In this document: positions 24,982-33,607 of the stretch, piece by piece
Numbering within the stretch: the first letter of the stretch is position 1
How the letters are laid out: every line of letters begins with the position of its first letter
Assembly: GCF_001865245.1 (NCBI RefSeq)
Contig: NZ_MKXB01000202.1
Span: 1 to 64,000, forward strand
Source: Streptomyces sp. CC53
GTDB lineage: Bacteria > Actinomycetota > Actinomycetes > Streptomycetales > Streptomycetaceae
Length of the DNA: 64,000 bases
Direction of reading: 5' to 3'
Notes under the pieces: generated by a model
Databases searched by the model: none
What the model was told of the DNA's origin: nothing
What the model saw: only the letters and a program-made list of their open reading frames with translations
Translations under genes and position numbers: made by a program

Positions 24982-25022
24982 CACGGAGCGGGCCCCGCAG
25001 TCGCGGGGCCCGCTCCTCCGTG
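24982..25022. terminator. Bidirectional terminator after the long chaplin
   Basis: GAGCGGGCCCCGC (ending 24998) pairs with GCGGGGCCCGCTC (starting 25003), 13 bp with a 4-nt loop, and the stem can be extended toward CACGG/CCGTG. It lies between the chaplin gene and the convergent DUF5703 gene. Confidence 0.75.
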
Positions 25023-25030
25023 TCCGGCGG

Positions 25031-25219
25031 TCACCAGGTGGCGCGCACCTGGCGGATGATCCTCCGGCGCAGCCGCACCCGGCGGCTGCCGTCACGGTGC
25101 AGGCTCAGCCGGTCCAACTCCCAGTGGCCGTACTCCGCGTGCTCGGTCAGCAGCCGCGTGGCCTCCTTGCGGGAGACACCGCGCGGCACGTACACATCGA
25201 CGAATTCGTATTCCGGCAT
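25031..25219 (-). CDS. DUF5703-family small protein
   Basis: The 62-residue protein MPEYEFVDVYVPRGVSRKEATRLLTEHAEYGHWELDRLSLHRDGSRRVRLRRRIIRQVRATW fits, in short form, the DUF5703 group of small actinobacterial proteins: an acidic, aromatic start and a very basic C-terminal strand pair. No enzymatic residues are evident. The basic tail could touch nucleic acid or membrane. Its start at 25219 is only 47 bp from the divergent gene at 25267, so the two share a promoter region. Confidence 0.8.
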   Translation of the reverse strand: MPEYEFVDVYVPRGVSRKEATRLLTEHAEYGHWELDRLSLHRDGSRRVRLRRRIIRQVRATW

Positions 25220-25266
25220 CGCATCTATTGTGCGGGCAGGGGCCAGGTACGGATAGCGTCTGCACT

Positions 25267-25941
25267 ATGTCTGATGCTGCGCAGCCCACCGCTGCCGAGG
25301 TACGTGCCGCCGCCGAGGCGGTCAAAGCCGCACTGGACCGTCACCTGGCCGCGGTGGAGAACCGCACCGGGGACGACGACCCCGCGGTCTTCGCCGCGTT
25401 CAACGAGCTGGCCGCCGCCGCCGAGGCGTACGACGAACGGCTCTACGACCGCTACGACGAGGTCACCCCCTTCGAGATCCCGGGCGTCGAGGACACCCTG
25501 CCGCCCTACACGGGCCCCGAGGACCCCAACGCGGTCAGCGTGCTGATCCGCCGCGACTACGCGGTGGCGGAGCCGCAGCGGCTGCTGGCGCAGGCGCAGC
25601 GCATCGCCGACATCGAACGGGAGGACGAGGACGCGGACGAGGTGACCGGCGTGGCCGCCGTGGTCGGCACCAGTGTCCACGCGGCGCTCGGTGTCCTCTT
25701 CGGGGAGTTCGAACCCGACGAGATCGCTTCCCGGCACCGGGAGTTCGGCCTTGAGGAGGGCGACTCCACCCTGTGGGTGGCGGCCGCCGACGACCTGCCC
25801 GAGCCGGGGGAGTGGCTGAGCAACCCCTTCGACCAGGCCGATGCCGGGCGGGTCGTCTGCCGCTTCGACGTCAGCGCCGTCTTCGACGAGGACGAACTGT
25901 ACGAGGAGGACCTCCCGCCCCAGGACCGCGGCGGCCGCTGA
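25267..25941 (+). CDS. Conserved acidic hypothetical protein
   Basis: The 224-residue protein is acidic and mostly helical (AEVRAAAEAVKAALDRHLAAVE, then LLAQAQRIADIEREDEDADEV), with a C-terminal half containing GVLFGEFEPDEIASRHREFGLEEGDSTLWVAA. It has no signal peptide, membrane segment or recognised motif. The -10 element TAGCGT (25254-25259) ends 8 nt before the ATG, implying a leaderless transcript. From memory a homologue sits next to the RecD-like gene in other streptomycetes, so the function may be linked to that neighbour. Confidence 0.75.
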   Translation: MSDAAQPTAAEVRAAAEAVKAALDRHLAAVENRTGDDDPAVFAAFNELAAAAEAYDERLYDRYDEVTPFEIPGVEDTLPPYTGPEDPNAVSVLIRRDYAVAEPQRLLAQAQRIADIEREDEDADEVTGVAAVVGTSVHAALGVLFGEFEPDEIASRHREFGLEEGDSTLWVAAADDLPEPGEWLSNPFDQADAGRVVCRFDVSAVFDEDELYEEDLPPQDRGGR

Positions 25942-26040
25942 CCGCACGGAGCACGCCGGCCGCCCCTCCGAGGCGCCGGCGTGCTCGGCGCGCGCCCGCG
26001 GCGCGACGGGGGTCGGGCACCGCCACCGCCCGCAGCAGGA

Positions 26041-28368
26041 TCACTCGGCGGGGTCCTCCTCCCCGTCCGCGGCAGCCAGCCCCTCCAGCAGGGTCCGCAG
26101 CCGGGTGATGCGGCTCTGCGCGGGCGCCTGGGCTACCGCGCGGGGCAGTGCCTGGTCCACGCCGTGCACCACGGACAGGTGCCGCTCCCCCCGGCTGAAC
26201 GCCGTGTAGACCCAGGTGCGGTCCAGTGCCTGTGCCGCGTCCCCCGGCAGCACGACCACCGCCGCGGGCCAGCGCATCCCGGCCGCCTGGTGCGCGGTGA
26301 GCGCCCACCCGTGCCGCAGCACCGCCTGCACCCGGTCCTTCGCCACGACGACCTCGCCGCCCTCACACTCCAGGCGCAGGCCCTCCGCGTCGGCGGACAC
26401 GACCCGTCCCATCCGCGTGCGCCCCGGGACCGTCGCGTACGCGACCCGGTCGCCCGGGTCGAACCCGCCGAACCGGCCGGGCCCCGGGTTCAGCCGCTGC
26501 TTGAGCGCCGCGTTCAGCGCGCGGGTGCCCGCCGAGCCGCCGTGCCCCACCGTGACCACCTGCGTCTGCGTGGACGGTACTCCGAGCGCGCGGGGCACCG
26601 AGTCGGCGACGAGCTGCACCGTGCGGTGCACCGCCTCGCCCGCGTCCCGCACCGGGACGATCACGACCTCCTTGTGCGGCGCCTCCACCTGCTGGAGCTC
26701 GCCGATGCCGATGCCCGACACCAGCTCGCCGAGCGGTCCCGGGTCCGGTGTCCGGGACGCCACCTGGGGGCACAGCCGGGCCGCCAGCAGGTCCGCGAAC
26801 ACCCGGCCGGCGCCCGCCGACGGCAGCACCCCGGGATCGCCGCTCAACACCAGCCGGCAGCCGTCCGGCACCGACTCCACCAGCATCGCCGCCGCCTCCA
26901 CGTCCAGCAGCGGGGCGTCCAGCACCACCAGCAGGTCCAGGGCCACCGCTCCCTCCGGGTCCCGGCCCGGACCGGCCGTCCCGGACAGCAGCGCTTCCAC
27001 GGTCACCGCCGGCACGTCGGGACCCAGCCTGCGCCGGCCGTTCTCCGTGTGCACGGCCACCGCCGCCCGCAAGCCCAGCCCCCGCGCCGCCGCCGCCAGG
27101 GCGACCGGCTCGGACCGGGCGGCTTCGCCACCCGTGTGCGTCACCAGACCGTGCCCGGCCACCGCACGGGCCAGCCCGGAGGGCGGCGCCGCCGCCCAGC
27201 GCGGGTCCGGGCCGCTGCGGGCCAGCCGGGCCAGGCCGTCCGCCAGGCTCTCCTCCGCCAGCGCGTACCGGTCCAGCCCCACCAGCACCGGCACGGACTC
27301 CCCCGGCGCCTCCGTCTCCGCCTCGGCGCCCTCCGCCTCCTCGTGGTCCTCCTCCCCGTCGTGGAAGACGAGGACCACGCCCTGCGCCACCGCGTGGCGC
27401 ACGGCCTCCTCCGGGTCCTGCACCCCCAGCCCTGCCAGGGCGGTGCGCACCCGCGCCGCGTCCAGGGCCGTGTGCCCCTGCAGTGCCGCCCTCTGGAGGA
27501 CCCACGCGACCAGCGCGTCCGTACGGCGACCGTCGCCCGGCGCGCACTCCGCGCCGAGGAGCGCCCGCGCGAACCCGTCCGCCTGCTCCGGCAGCACGCC
27601 CGGCACCGCCAGCAGCCGCCACGGGTCCTCCCGCAGCGACACCGCCGCGAACTCCCCGAGCGCCTCCGCCACCTGTTCGGCCAGCGCCCCGGGGGCGCCG
27701 CCCGCGGCCAGCACGGCGCGGACCTCCGCCACCGCCTCCGGAGCCGCCGGCCGCGGCCCCGCCGGGCGCTCCGGGCGGGGCGGGGCCGGAGCCGCCTCCA
27801 CGGGCGCGGGCCTCCGCGGCGGAGCCGGCGGCACGGGCGGCTCGTAGAACGCCGCGGCCGCCTGCTCGCCGCTCTCCACGGCCCGTACGGCCGCCAGCAA
27901 CTGCGCGGCGACGCCCTGCAGCTTGCCGCCGCTGTCCACGGGCCCGGCCTTCTCCGCCTTGCGCCGCTCGATCCGCTCCCGGAGCTCCCGCTGCGCCGCC
28001 AGCTCGGCCTCCGCCTCGGACAGCTCGGCCGGTGCGCCGTCCGCACCCGCGGTGCCCTCCGCGGTCGCCCCGCCGCCCCCGGCCCGCTCGCTGCCGGCCC
28101 GTCCCGCGCCGTCCGGAGCACCGCCCTCCGCAGCACCGTCCGCTGAGCTTCCGTCCGGGGCGCCGGTGTCCGCGACGCCCTCGTCCGCCGTGTCCTGGCC
28201 CGTGGCGGTCCCCGCCGGCGCGCCCGCCCCGCCGGTGCCTCCCTGCGGAGTACCCGGGTCCGCGGCGTCGGCGCCGGGCCCGGCCGGGCCCGGCGCGGGC
28301 GGCTGCGCCGCGTCCTCGTCGGCGGGGGGAGGGGTGCCGGGGGTCTCCCCCCGGGGAAGCGCGGTCAC
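26041..28368 (-). CDS. RecD2-like protein with degenerate ATPase motifs
   Basis: This 775-residue protein starts with about 110 residues of Ala/Gly/Pro/Asp low complexity, then a helical part, a helix-hairpin-helix-like region (DPWRLLAVPGVLPEQADGFARALL) and a RecD-type helicase core. The Walker A position (near residue 409) reads THTGGEAARSEP, lacking the GKT; the Walker B (near 481) reads VVLDAPLLD instead of DEAS; SGDPGVLPSAG (near 511) and the C-terminal TAHQAAGMRWPAAVVVL (near 699) keep the fold but not the catalytic residues. It is thus probably not an ATPase. GTG 28368 overlaps the aldo/keto reductase stop. Confidence 0.8.
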   Translation of the reverse strand: MTALPRGETPGTPPPADEDAAQPPAPGPAGPGADAADPGTPQGGTGGAGAPAGTATGQDTADEGVADTGAPDGSSADGAAEGGAPDGAGRAGSERAGGGGATAEGTAGADGAPAELSEAEAELAAQRELRERIERRKAEKAGPVDSGGKLQGVAAQLLAAVRAVESGEQAAAAFYEPPVPPAPPRRPAPVEAAPAPPRPERPAGPRPAAPEAVAEVRAVLAAGGAPGALAEQVAEALGEFAAVSLREDPWRLLAVPGVLPEQADGFARALLGAECAPGDGRRTDALVAWVLQRAALQGHTALDAARVRTALAGLGVQDPEEAVRHAVAQGVVLVFHDGEEDHEEAEGAEAETEAPGESVPVLVGLDRYALAEESLADGLARLARSGPDPRWAAAPPSGLARAVAGHGLVTHTGGEAARSEPVALAAAARGLGLRAAVAVHTENGRRRLGPDVPAVTVEALLSGTAGPGRDPEGAVALDLLVVLDAPLLDVEAAAMLVESVPDGCRLVLSGDPGVLPSAGAGRVFADLLAARLCPQVASRTPDPGPLGELVSGIGIGELQQVEAPHKEVVIVPVRDAGEAVHRTVQLVADSVPRALGVPSTQTQVVTVGHGGSAGTRALNAALKQRLNPGPGRFGGFDPGDRVAYATVPGRTRMGRVVSADAEGLRLECEGGEVVVAKDRVQAVLRHGWALTAHQAAGMRWPAAVVVLPGDAAQALDRTWVYTAFSRGERHLSVVHGVDQALPRAVAQAPAQSRITRLRTLLEGLAAADGEEDPAE

Positions 28369-29354
28369 AGCGTGCTCCAGTCCTGGTCGGGATAGCGGTG
28401 CACCGGTGCCGACACGTCGTCGAGCGCCCGGCAGATCTCGTCAGGAAGGGTAAGGCCCTCCACTGACAAAGCGGCTCTGAGCTGCTGCGCCGTGCGTGCG
28501 CCCACCACCGGCGCCGCCACGCCGGGACGGTCCCGCACCCAGGCCAGCGCCACCTGCGTCGGCGTCACCGCCAGCCCGTCCGCGGCCGTGGCCACCGCCT
28601 CCACGATGCGCTGCGCCGCCTCGTCCAGGTACGGCTCGACGAACGGCGCCAGGTGGTCCGAGGCGCCCCGCGAGTCCGCGGGGATCCCGTGCCGGTACTT
28701 CCCGGTCAGCACTCCCCGGCCCAGCGGCGACGACGGCAGCAGCCCCACCCCGAGGTCCCGGGCGGCGGGCAGCACCTCCCGCTCCACGCCGCGCTGGAGC
28801 AGCGAGTACTCCATCTGCGTCGCGGCGAGCCGGGCCCGGGTGCCGGGCGCGGCGAGCTGCCAGGTCGCCGCCTTCGCCAGCTGCCAGCCGCAGAAGTTCG
28901 CCACCCCCACGTAGCGGGCGCGCCCCGTGGTCACCGCGATGTCCAGGGCCTGGAGCGTCTCCTCCAGGGGGGTGCGGGAGTCGAAGGCGTGCACCTGCCA
29001 CAGGTCCACGTAGTCCGTTCCCAGCCGGGCCAGCGACGCGTCCAGCGCGGACAGCAGGTGGCCCCGCGAACCGTCGAAGCGGCGCTCCGGGTCGGGGTCG
29101 GCCACACTGCCCGCCTTCGTCGCGATCACCAGGTCCCGGCGCGGCACCAGCCGCTCCAGCAACTGCCCGAGCAGGTACTCGGCCTCCCCGCCCCCGTACA
29201 CGTCCGCGGTGTCGACGAGTGTCCCGCCGGCATCCCAGAACACCTTCACCAGCTCCGCGGCCTCGTGCTCGCCCGTGTCCCGCCCCCATGACAGCGTGCC
29301 CAGGCCGATCCGGGACACGCGCAGGCCGGTACGGCCGAGATGCCTCTGCTCCAT
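28365..29354 (-). CDS. Aldo/keto reductase
   Basis: The 329-residue protein is a typical bacterial aldo/keto reductase TIM barrel: LGRTGLRVSRIGLGTLSWG, LVDTADVYGGGEAEYLLGQLL (catalytic Asp and Tyr), LVIATKAG (Lys), YVDLWQVHAFD (His) and a C-terminal PVVGARTAQQLRAAL NADP-binding segment. It would reduce aldehydes or ketones with NADPH. The stop overlaps the start of the RecD-like gene by 4 bp, so the two are co-translated. The physiological substrate is unknown. Confidence 0.93.
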   Translation of the reverse strand: MEQRHLGRTGLRVSRIGLGTLSWGRDTGEHEAAELVKVFWDAGGTLVDTADVYGGGEAEYLLGQLLERLVPRRDLVIATKAGSVADPDPERRFDGSRGHLLSALDASLARLGTDYVDLWQVHAFDSRTPLEETLQALDIAVTTGRARYVGVANFCGWQLAKAATWQLAAPGTRARLAATQMEYSLLQRGVEREVLPAARDLGVGLLPSSPLGRGVLTGKYRHGIPADSRGASDHLAPFVEPYLDEAAQRIVEAVATAADGLAVTPTQVALAWVRDRPGVAAPVVGARTAQQLRAALSVEGLTLPDEICRALDDVSAPVHRYPDQDWSTL

Positions 29355-29481
29355 GGTCGCGAGATTACTGGCCGGTGCCCCGCGCGCCGCAGAGCCTGTG
29401 GACGACTCCGCCGAACCGCGCCGTCCGGCCGGTCCCCTGCCGGATCGGCGGCACGCGCGCTAGAGTCCGCACACCAGTACA

Positions 29482-29495
29482 TTACTGATCAGTAA
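29482..29495. promoter_or_regulatory. Perfect palindrome upstream of the LLM oxidoreductase
   Basis: TTACTGATCAGTAA is a perfect 14-bp palindrome, A/T-rich relative to its surroundings, 56 bp before the ATG at 29552. It has the form of a TetR-family operator. No TetR gene lies nearby. Confidence 0.6.
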
Positions 29496-29551
29496 ACGGC
29501 TCTGCTCCAACGGATCGCCCACTCCAACGGATCGCTTTAAGGGGACCGGCT

Positions 29552-30604
29552 ATGCGGCTCGGCATCAACCTCGGCTACTGGGGCGCGGGGATGGACCGCG
29601 ACAACCTCGCCGTCGCACAGGAAGCGGACCGCCTCGGCTACGACGTGTGCTGGGCGGCCGAGGCGTACGGCTCCGACGCGCCCACCGTCCTGTCCTGGGT
29701 CGCCGCCCAGACCGAGAGCATCGACGTCGGCTCCGCGATCATGCAGATCCCCGCCCGGCAGCCCGCCATGACGGCGATGACCGCCGCCACCCTCGACTCG
29801 CTCTCCGGCGGACGCTTCCGCCTCGGCCTCGGCGTGTCCGGGCCCCAGGTCTCGGAGGGCTGGTACGGCGTCACCTTCGACAAGCCGCTCGGCCGGACCC
29901 GCGAGTACGTCGACATCGTCCGCAGGGCCATGTCCCGCGAGCGCCTCACCTACGAGGGGGAGCACTGGACGCTGCCCCTTCCCGGCGGCCCCGGCAAGCC
30001 GATCAAGCTGACCGTCCACCCGGTGCGCGAGCGGATCCCGCTCTACATCGCGGCCATCGGCCCGAAGAACCTGGAGCAGACGGGCGAGATCGCCGACGGC
30101 GCCCTGCTCATCTTCCCGTCCGCCGCACACCTGGAGGAGACCGCGGTGCGGCACCTGCGCGCGGGCCGGGAGAAGGCCGGCCTCACCATGGACGGCTTCG
30201 ACGTCTGCCCGACCGTACCGCTCGCCCTGGGCGACGACGTCACCGCGCTCGCCGACACCTTCCGCCCGTACACCGCGCTCTACGTGGGCGGCATGGGCAG
30301 CAGGAAGCAGAACTTCTACAACCGGCTCGCCCAGCGCATGGGCTACGAGAAGGAGGCCGCCGAGATCCAGGACAGGTACCTGTCCGGGGACCGGCAGGGC
30401 GCCGCCGCCGCGGTGCCGCACCAGCTCGTCGACGACACCACGCTCCTGGGCCCCGTCGAGCGCATCGCCGACCGCATGCAGGCGTACGCGGCGGCCGGTG
30501 TCACCACCCTCACCCTCGCCCCGGCCGGCTTCACCCTCGACGAGCGGATCGCCGCACTCCGCGCCGGCACCCAGGCGCTGGAGCGCGCCGGCCTCGTCGA
30601 CTGA
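29552..30604 (+). CDS. Luciferase-like (LLM) F420-dependent oxidoreductase
   Basis: The 350-residue product belongs to the luciferase-like monooxygenase superfamily, F420-dependent branch: LGINLGYWGAGMDRDNLAVAQEADRLGYD, WAAEAYGSDAPTVLSWVAAQTESIDVGSAIMQIPARQPAMTAMTAATLDSLSGGRFRLGLGVSGPQVSEGWYG are diagnostic, and the C-terminal VERIADRMQAYAAAGVTTLTLAPAG is usual. It probably uses reduced F420 on an unknown substrate in the cytosol. The ribosome binding site AAGGGGA is 8 nt from the ATG. It is monocistronic, with a perfect palindrome in its promoter and a terminator at 30670. Confidence 0.9.
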   Translation: MRLGINLGYWGAGMDRDNLAVAQEADRLGYDVCWAAEAYGSDAPTVLSWVAAQTESIDVGSAIMQIPARQPAMTAMTAATLDSLSGGRFRLGLGVSGPQVSEGWYGVTFDKPLGRTREYVDIVRRAMSRERLTYEGEHWTLPLPGGPGKPIKLTVHPVRERIPLYIAAIGPKNLEQTGEIADGALLIFPSAAHLEETAVRHLRAGREKAGLTMDGFDVCPTVPLALGDDVTALADTFRPYTALYVGGMGSRKQNFYNRLAQRMGYEKEAAEIQDRYLSGDRQGAAAAVPHQLVDDTTLLGPVERIADRMQAYAAAGVTTLTLAPAGFTLDERIAALRAGTQALERAGLVD

Positions 30605-30919
30605 GGACCTCCGCCCACCCGGTGCGCGGCCGCCGCCGCAGGCCCCGGGGCCCCTCCGGACACGTCTGCGGCCGTGGTGGGGGCTCGGGGTCATCCCCGC
30701 CACGGCCGTCACGCAGCACAACGCGCGGCCCGCCCGCACGGTTACGCCCCGCCGCCGGGAGGGGGCGCGTACCTTCGTTCCCCCGTTCACACCAGCGTCC
30801 CCCACCCGCGCTCCTCCGTTCGGCGCAGCCGCGCCCCCGGGGCGTTGCCGCACCCGCCCCGGGGCGTTTGACTCGGCCGGAACTCGCCCCGACACACGGA
30901 CGCGGAGGTGGTGGCGGCG
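30605..30919. other. Gene-free interval LLM-ferritin-like
   Basis: The interval holds the terminator at 30670-30707 and the upstream region of the ferritin-like gene. No supported open frame was seen. Confidence 0.6.
30670..30707 (+). terminator. Terminator hairpin after the LLM gene
   Basis: GGCCGTGGTGGGG (30670-30682) pairs with CCCCGCCACGGCC (30695-30707), 13 bp with a single G-U pair and a 12-nt loop, 66 bp after the stop. Confidence 0.7.
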
Positions 30920-31705
30920 ATGCTCTCGGCCCGCAGCCTGTCCCAGGAGATCATCGACAACGACGACTCCTACCGGCTCTTCTGCTCCATCGCCGCCAGC
31001 GGCGAGACCCAGGGGGGCTGGGAGAACGGGCGCATCGCCACCCTGGTCCCCGAGGGCCTCGGCTACCTCGCCCCGAGGATCGCCCGGCACGGCGCGGACG
31101 AGGAGAAGCACGGCCGCATCTTCCACGGCCTGCTGAAGAAGCGAGGACTCGACCCGGCCCCCGTCCCCCCGGAGACGGACTACACGGTGCTCCTGGAACG
31201 CCGCGGCATCGGCCTCGCCCACGACAAGCTGCGCCGCGACGAACCCCTCACCGAGCACGACATCGTCGTCTACCTCGCCCACAGCCGCGTCACCGAGCAG
31301 CGCGCCGCCGGCCAGATGGGCCTCCTCGTCACCCACTTCGGCCACCACCCGGAACTCGGCAGGGCCGTCCGCATGATCGCCCAGGACGAGGAGAACCACC
31401 TCGCCTACTGCCACGAGGAACTCCTGAGGCTCGCCCGCGCGGGCCACGGCCCCGCCATTCGCCGCGCCCTGCACGAGACCGCCCTCGCCGAGACGGCCGT
31501 GTACCGCGACGTCAGCCTCGCCGTCATGGAGCACATGGGCGCCGTCCTGCGCTGGCCCCGCGCCAGGTCCGCCGTCCTCGCCGCCGGCATCCGGGCCGTG
31601 TACGCGTACGAGCGGGCCGGCGGCCGGCGGCGCATGGTCCGCCTCGCCATGCCGGAGCGCCGGGGCGCCCTCGACGGGCCCGCCGCGCCCGCCACCGCCC
31701 TCTGA
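30920..31705 (+). CDS. Ferritin-like diiron protein
   Basis: The 261-residue helical protein carries two diiron-type motifs, ADEEKHGRIFHGLL (near residue 55) and AQDEENHLAYCHEELL (near 155), spaced as in ferritin-like four-helix bundles. The second half is Arg/Ala-rich. These proteins bind iron or act as oxidases/hydroxylases; no specific reaction can be assigned. GGAGG at 30904-30908 lies 11 nt before the ATG at 30920; GTG codons at 30908 and 30911 overlap or crowd that site. The gene faces corA, 58 bp away. Confidence 0.82.
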   Translation: MLSARSLSQEIIDNDDSYRLFCSIAASGETQGGWENGRIATLVPEGLGYLAPRIARHGADEEKHGRIFHGLLKKRGLDPAPVPPETDYTVLLERRGIGLAHDKLRRDEPLTEHDIVVYLAHSRVTEQRAAGQMGLLVTHFGHHPELGRAVRMIAQDEENHLAYCHEELLRLARAGHGPAIRRALHETALAETAVYRDVSLAVMEHMGAVLRWPRARSAVLAAGIRAVYAYERAGGRRRMVRLAMPERRGALDGPAAPATAL

Positions 31706-31763
31706 CGCTCCGGCGCCGCCCGCACGCCGGCCGGGCCCCGGCGCGCCGCCCCGCGCGGTCCGG

Positions 31764-32747
31764 CTACATCCAGCCGCGCCGCTTGAACAGCCGGTACAGC
31801 CCCACCACGGCGACCGCCATCAGCACGAGGACCGCCGGGTAGGACCCCACCCAGTGCAGCTCCGGCATGTGCACGAAGTTCATCCCGTAGATGCCCGCGA
31901 CCATCGTGGGCACCGCGGCCATCGCCGCCCACGCCGAGATCTTCCGCATGTCGTCGTTCTGCCGCACCCCCATCTGCGCCAGATGCGCCGACAGAATGTC
32001 CGAAAGCAGCCGGTCCAGCCCCTCCACCTGCTCCGTAGCCCGGATCAGGTGGTCACTCACGTCCCGGAAGAACGGCTGCGCCTCCTCGCTCACGTACGGC
32101 ACGCCCGCCCCGGCAAGGCGCTCCATCGGGGCCCCCAACGGGCCCGTCGCCCGCCGGAACTCCAACACCTGCCGCTTGAACGTGTAGATCCGCGACGCCG
32201 TGTTCTTCGCGTCCGTGCCGCTCGGCTGGAACACCTCCGCCTCCAGCTCCTCCAGGTCCACCTGGAGCTCCGCCGCCACCTCGATGTAGTGGTCGACCAC
32301 CGCGTCGCTCACCGCGTACAGCACCGACGTCGGACCCTTCCGCAGCACCTCCGGCTCGCGCTCCAGCCGCCGCCGCACCTCGCCCAGCGGCGCACCCTCC
32401 CCGTGCCGGACCGTCACGACGAACGAGTCACCCAGGAAGACCATCAGCTCGCTCGCCGACACCGCGTCCGCCTCCGGCTCGTACACCACCGGCTTCAGCA
32501 CCAGGAACAGCGAGTCCTCGTACACCTCCAGCTTCGGCCGCTGGTGCGCCTTCAGCGCGTCCTCGACGGCCAGCGGGTGCAGCCCGAACTCCTCCGCCAC
32601 CCGGTCGAACTCGCCCTCCGTCGGCTCGTGCAACCCGATCCAGACGAACGCGTCCACCGCACCCCTGGCCTCCTCCAACGCCGCGGCGACGTCCTCGGGC
32701 CCCTCTCGGCGGCGCCCGTTCCGGTAGATGGCACAGTCCACGATCAC
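31764..32747 (-). CDS. corA: CorA-family magnesium/cobalt transporter
   Basis: The 327-residue protein has the CorA plan: a large cytoplasmic N-domain, the long stalk helix (EQVEGLDRLLSDILSAHLAQMGVRQNDDMRKISAWAAMAAVPTMVAGIYGMNF) with the YGMN signature at the end of TM1, and a second membrane helix (YPAVLVLMAVAVVGLYRLF) followed by the basic KRRGWM tail. It forms a pentameric Mg2+ channel in the plasma membrane. GTG at 32747 starts the conserved sequence. It is divergent from the histidine phosphatase gene, from which it is separated by 67 bp. Confidence 0.94.
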   Translation of the reverse strand: MIVDCAIYRNGRRREGPEDVAAALEEARGAVDAFVWIGLHEPTEGEFDRVAEEFGLHPLAVEDALKAHQRPKLEVYEDSLFLVLKPVVYEPEADAVSASELMVFLGDSFVVTVRHGEGAPLGEVRRRLEREPEVLRKGPTSVLYAVSDAVVDHYIEVAAELQVDLEELEAEVFQPSGTDAKNTASRIYTFKRQVLEFRRATGPLGAPMERLAGAGVPYVSEEAQPFFRDVSDHLIRATEQVEGLDRLLSDILSAHLAQMGVRQNDDMRKISAWAAMAAVPTMVAGIYGMNFVHMPELHWVGSYPAVLVLMAVAVVGLYRLFKRRGWM

Positions 32748-32814
32748 GGCGCGTATTCTTCCCCGCACCCCCGCCGGTGCACACCCGCGCCCCCCACCGC
32801 CTAGGCTGGCCCCC

Positions 32815-33504
32815 ATGGCGACGTTGATCCTCGTACGGCACGGACGCTCCACGGCCAACACCGCCGGACTCCTCGCGGGCCGCACCCCCGGCGTGTCACT
32901 CGACGAGCACGGCGCCGCCCAGGCCGCCGCGCTCCCCGGCCGACTCGCCGGCATCCCGCTCGCGGCGGCCGTCACCAGCCCCCTCCAGCGCTGCCGGGAG
33001 ACCCTCCGCCCGCTGCTCGACGCCCGCCCCGGCCTCCCCCTCCACACGGACGACAGGGTCAACGAGTGCGACTACGGCGACTGGGCCGGACGCAAGCTCG
33101 CCGAGCTCGCCGACGAGCCCCTCATGGCCACCGTCCAGCAGCACCCCTCCGCCGCGGCCTTCCCCGGCGGCGAGTCGATGCGCGCCATGCAGGCCCGCGC
33201 CGTCGACGCCGTGCGGGACTGGACCGCCCGCGTCGAGGCCGAGCACGGCGAGGACGCGGCCTACCTCGTGTGCTCGCACGGGGACATCATCAAGTCCCTG
33301 GTCGCGGACGCCCTCGGACTCCACCTGGACCTGTTCCAGCGGGTGCACGTCGAACCCTGCTCGGTCACCGCCATCCGCTACACCCGGCTGCGGCCCTTCC
33401 TGCTGCGCCTCGGCGACACCGGCGACCTCGGCGACCTCGCCCCCCGGGGCGACGACGGGAACGGCGGAGCGGCCACGGTCGGAGGCGGCACGGGCACACC
33501 GTGA
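32815..33504 (+). CDS. Histidine phosphatase, MSMEG_4193 (TIGR03848) family
   Basis: The 229-residue protein is a phosphoglycerate-mutase-like phosphatase. The phosphohistidine motif LILVRHGRSTAN is at residues 3-14, Arg and Glu sites follow in SPLQRCRETL and NECDYGDW, and the second histidine is in VCSHGDIIKSL. It belongs to the actinobacterial family annotated as probable phosphomutase MSMEG_4193, which is always found near DUF3090 and the TIGR03843 kinase-like gene. The TAGGCT element at 32802-32807 lies 8 nt before the ATG: probably leaderless. The C-terminal 30 residues are low-complexity. Confidence 0.9.
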   Translation: MATLILVRHGRSTANTAGLLAGRTPGVSLDEHGAAQAAALPGRLAGIPLAAAVTSPLQRCRETLRPLLDARPGLPLHTDDRVNECDYGDWAGRKLAELADEPLMATVQQHPSAAAFPGGESMRAMQARAVDAVRDWTARVEAEHGEDAAYLVCSHGDIIKSLVADALGLHLDLFQRVHVEPCSVTAIRYTRLRPFLLRLGDTGDLGDLAPRGDDGNGGAATVGGGTGTP

Positions 33505-33607
33505 TCGCCCCGCACAGTAGGGTGGATGGCACCGCAGCCCCGGTGCTCCGCCGCCGCGACGGCGTCGGATCCACGCAAGCAGTGCACACAGCCAAGGGAG
33601 AGGGAAC

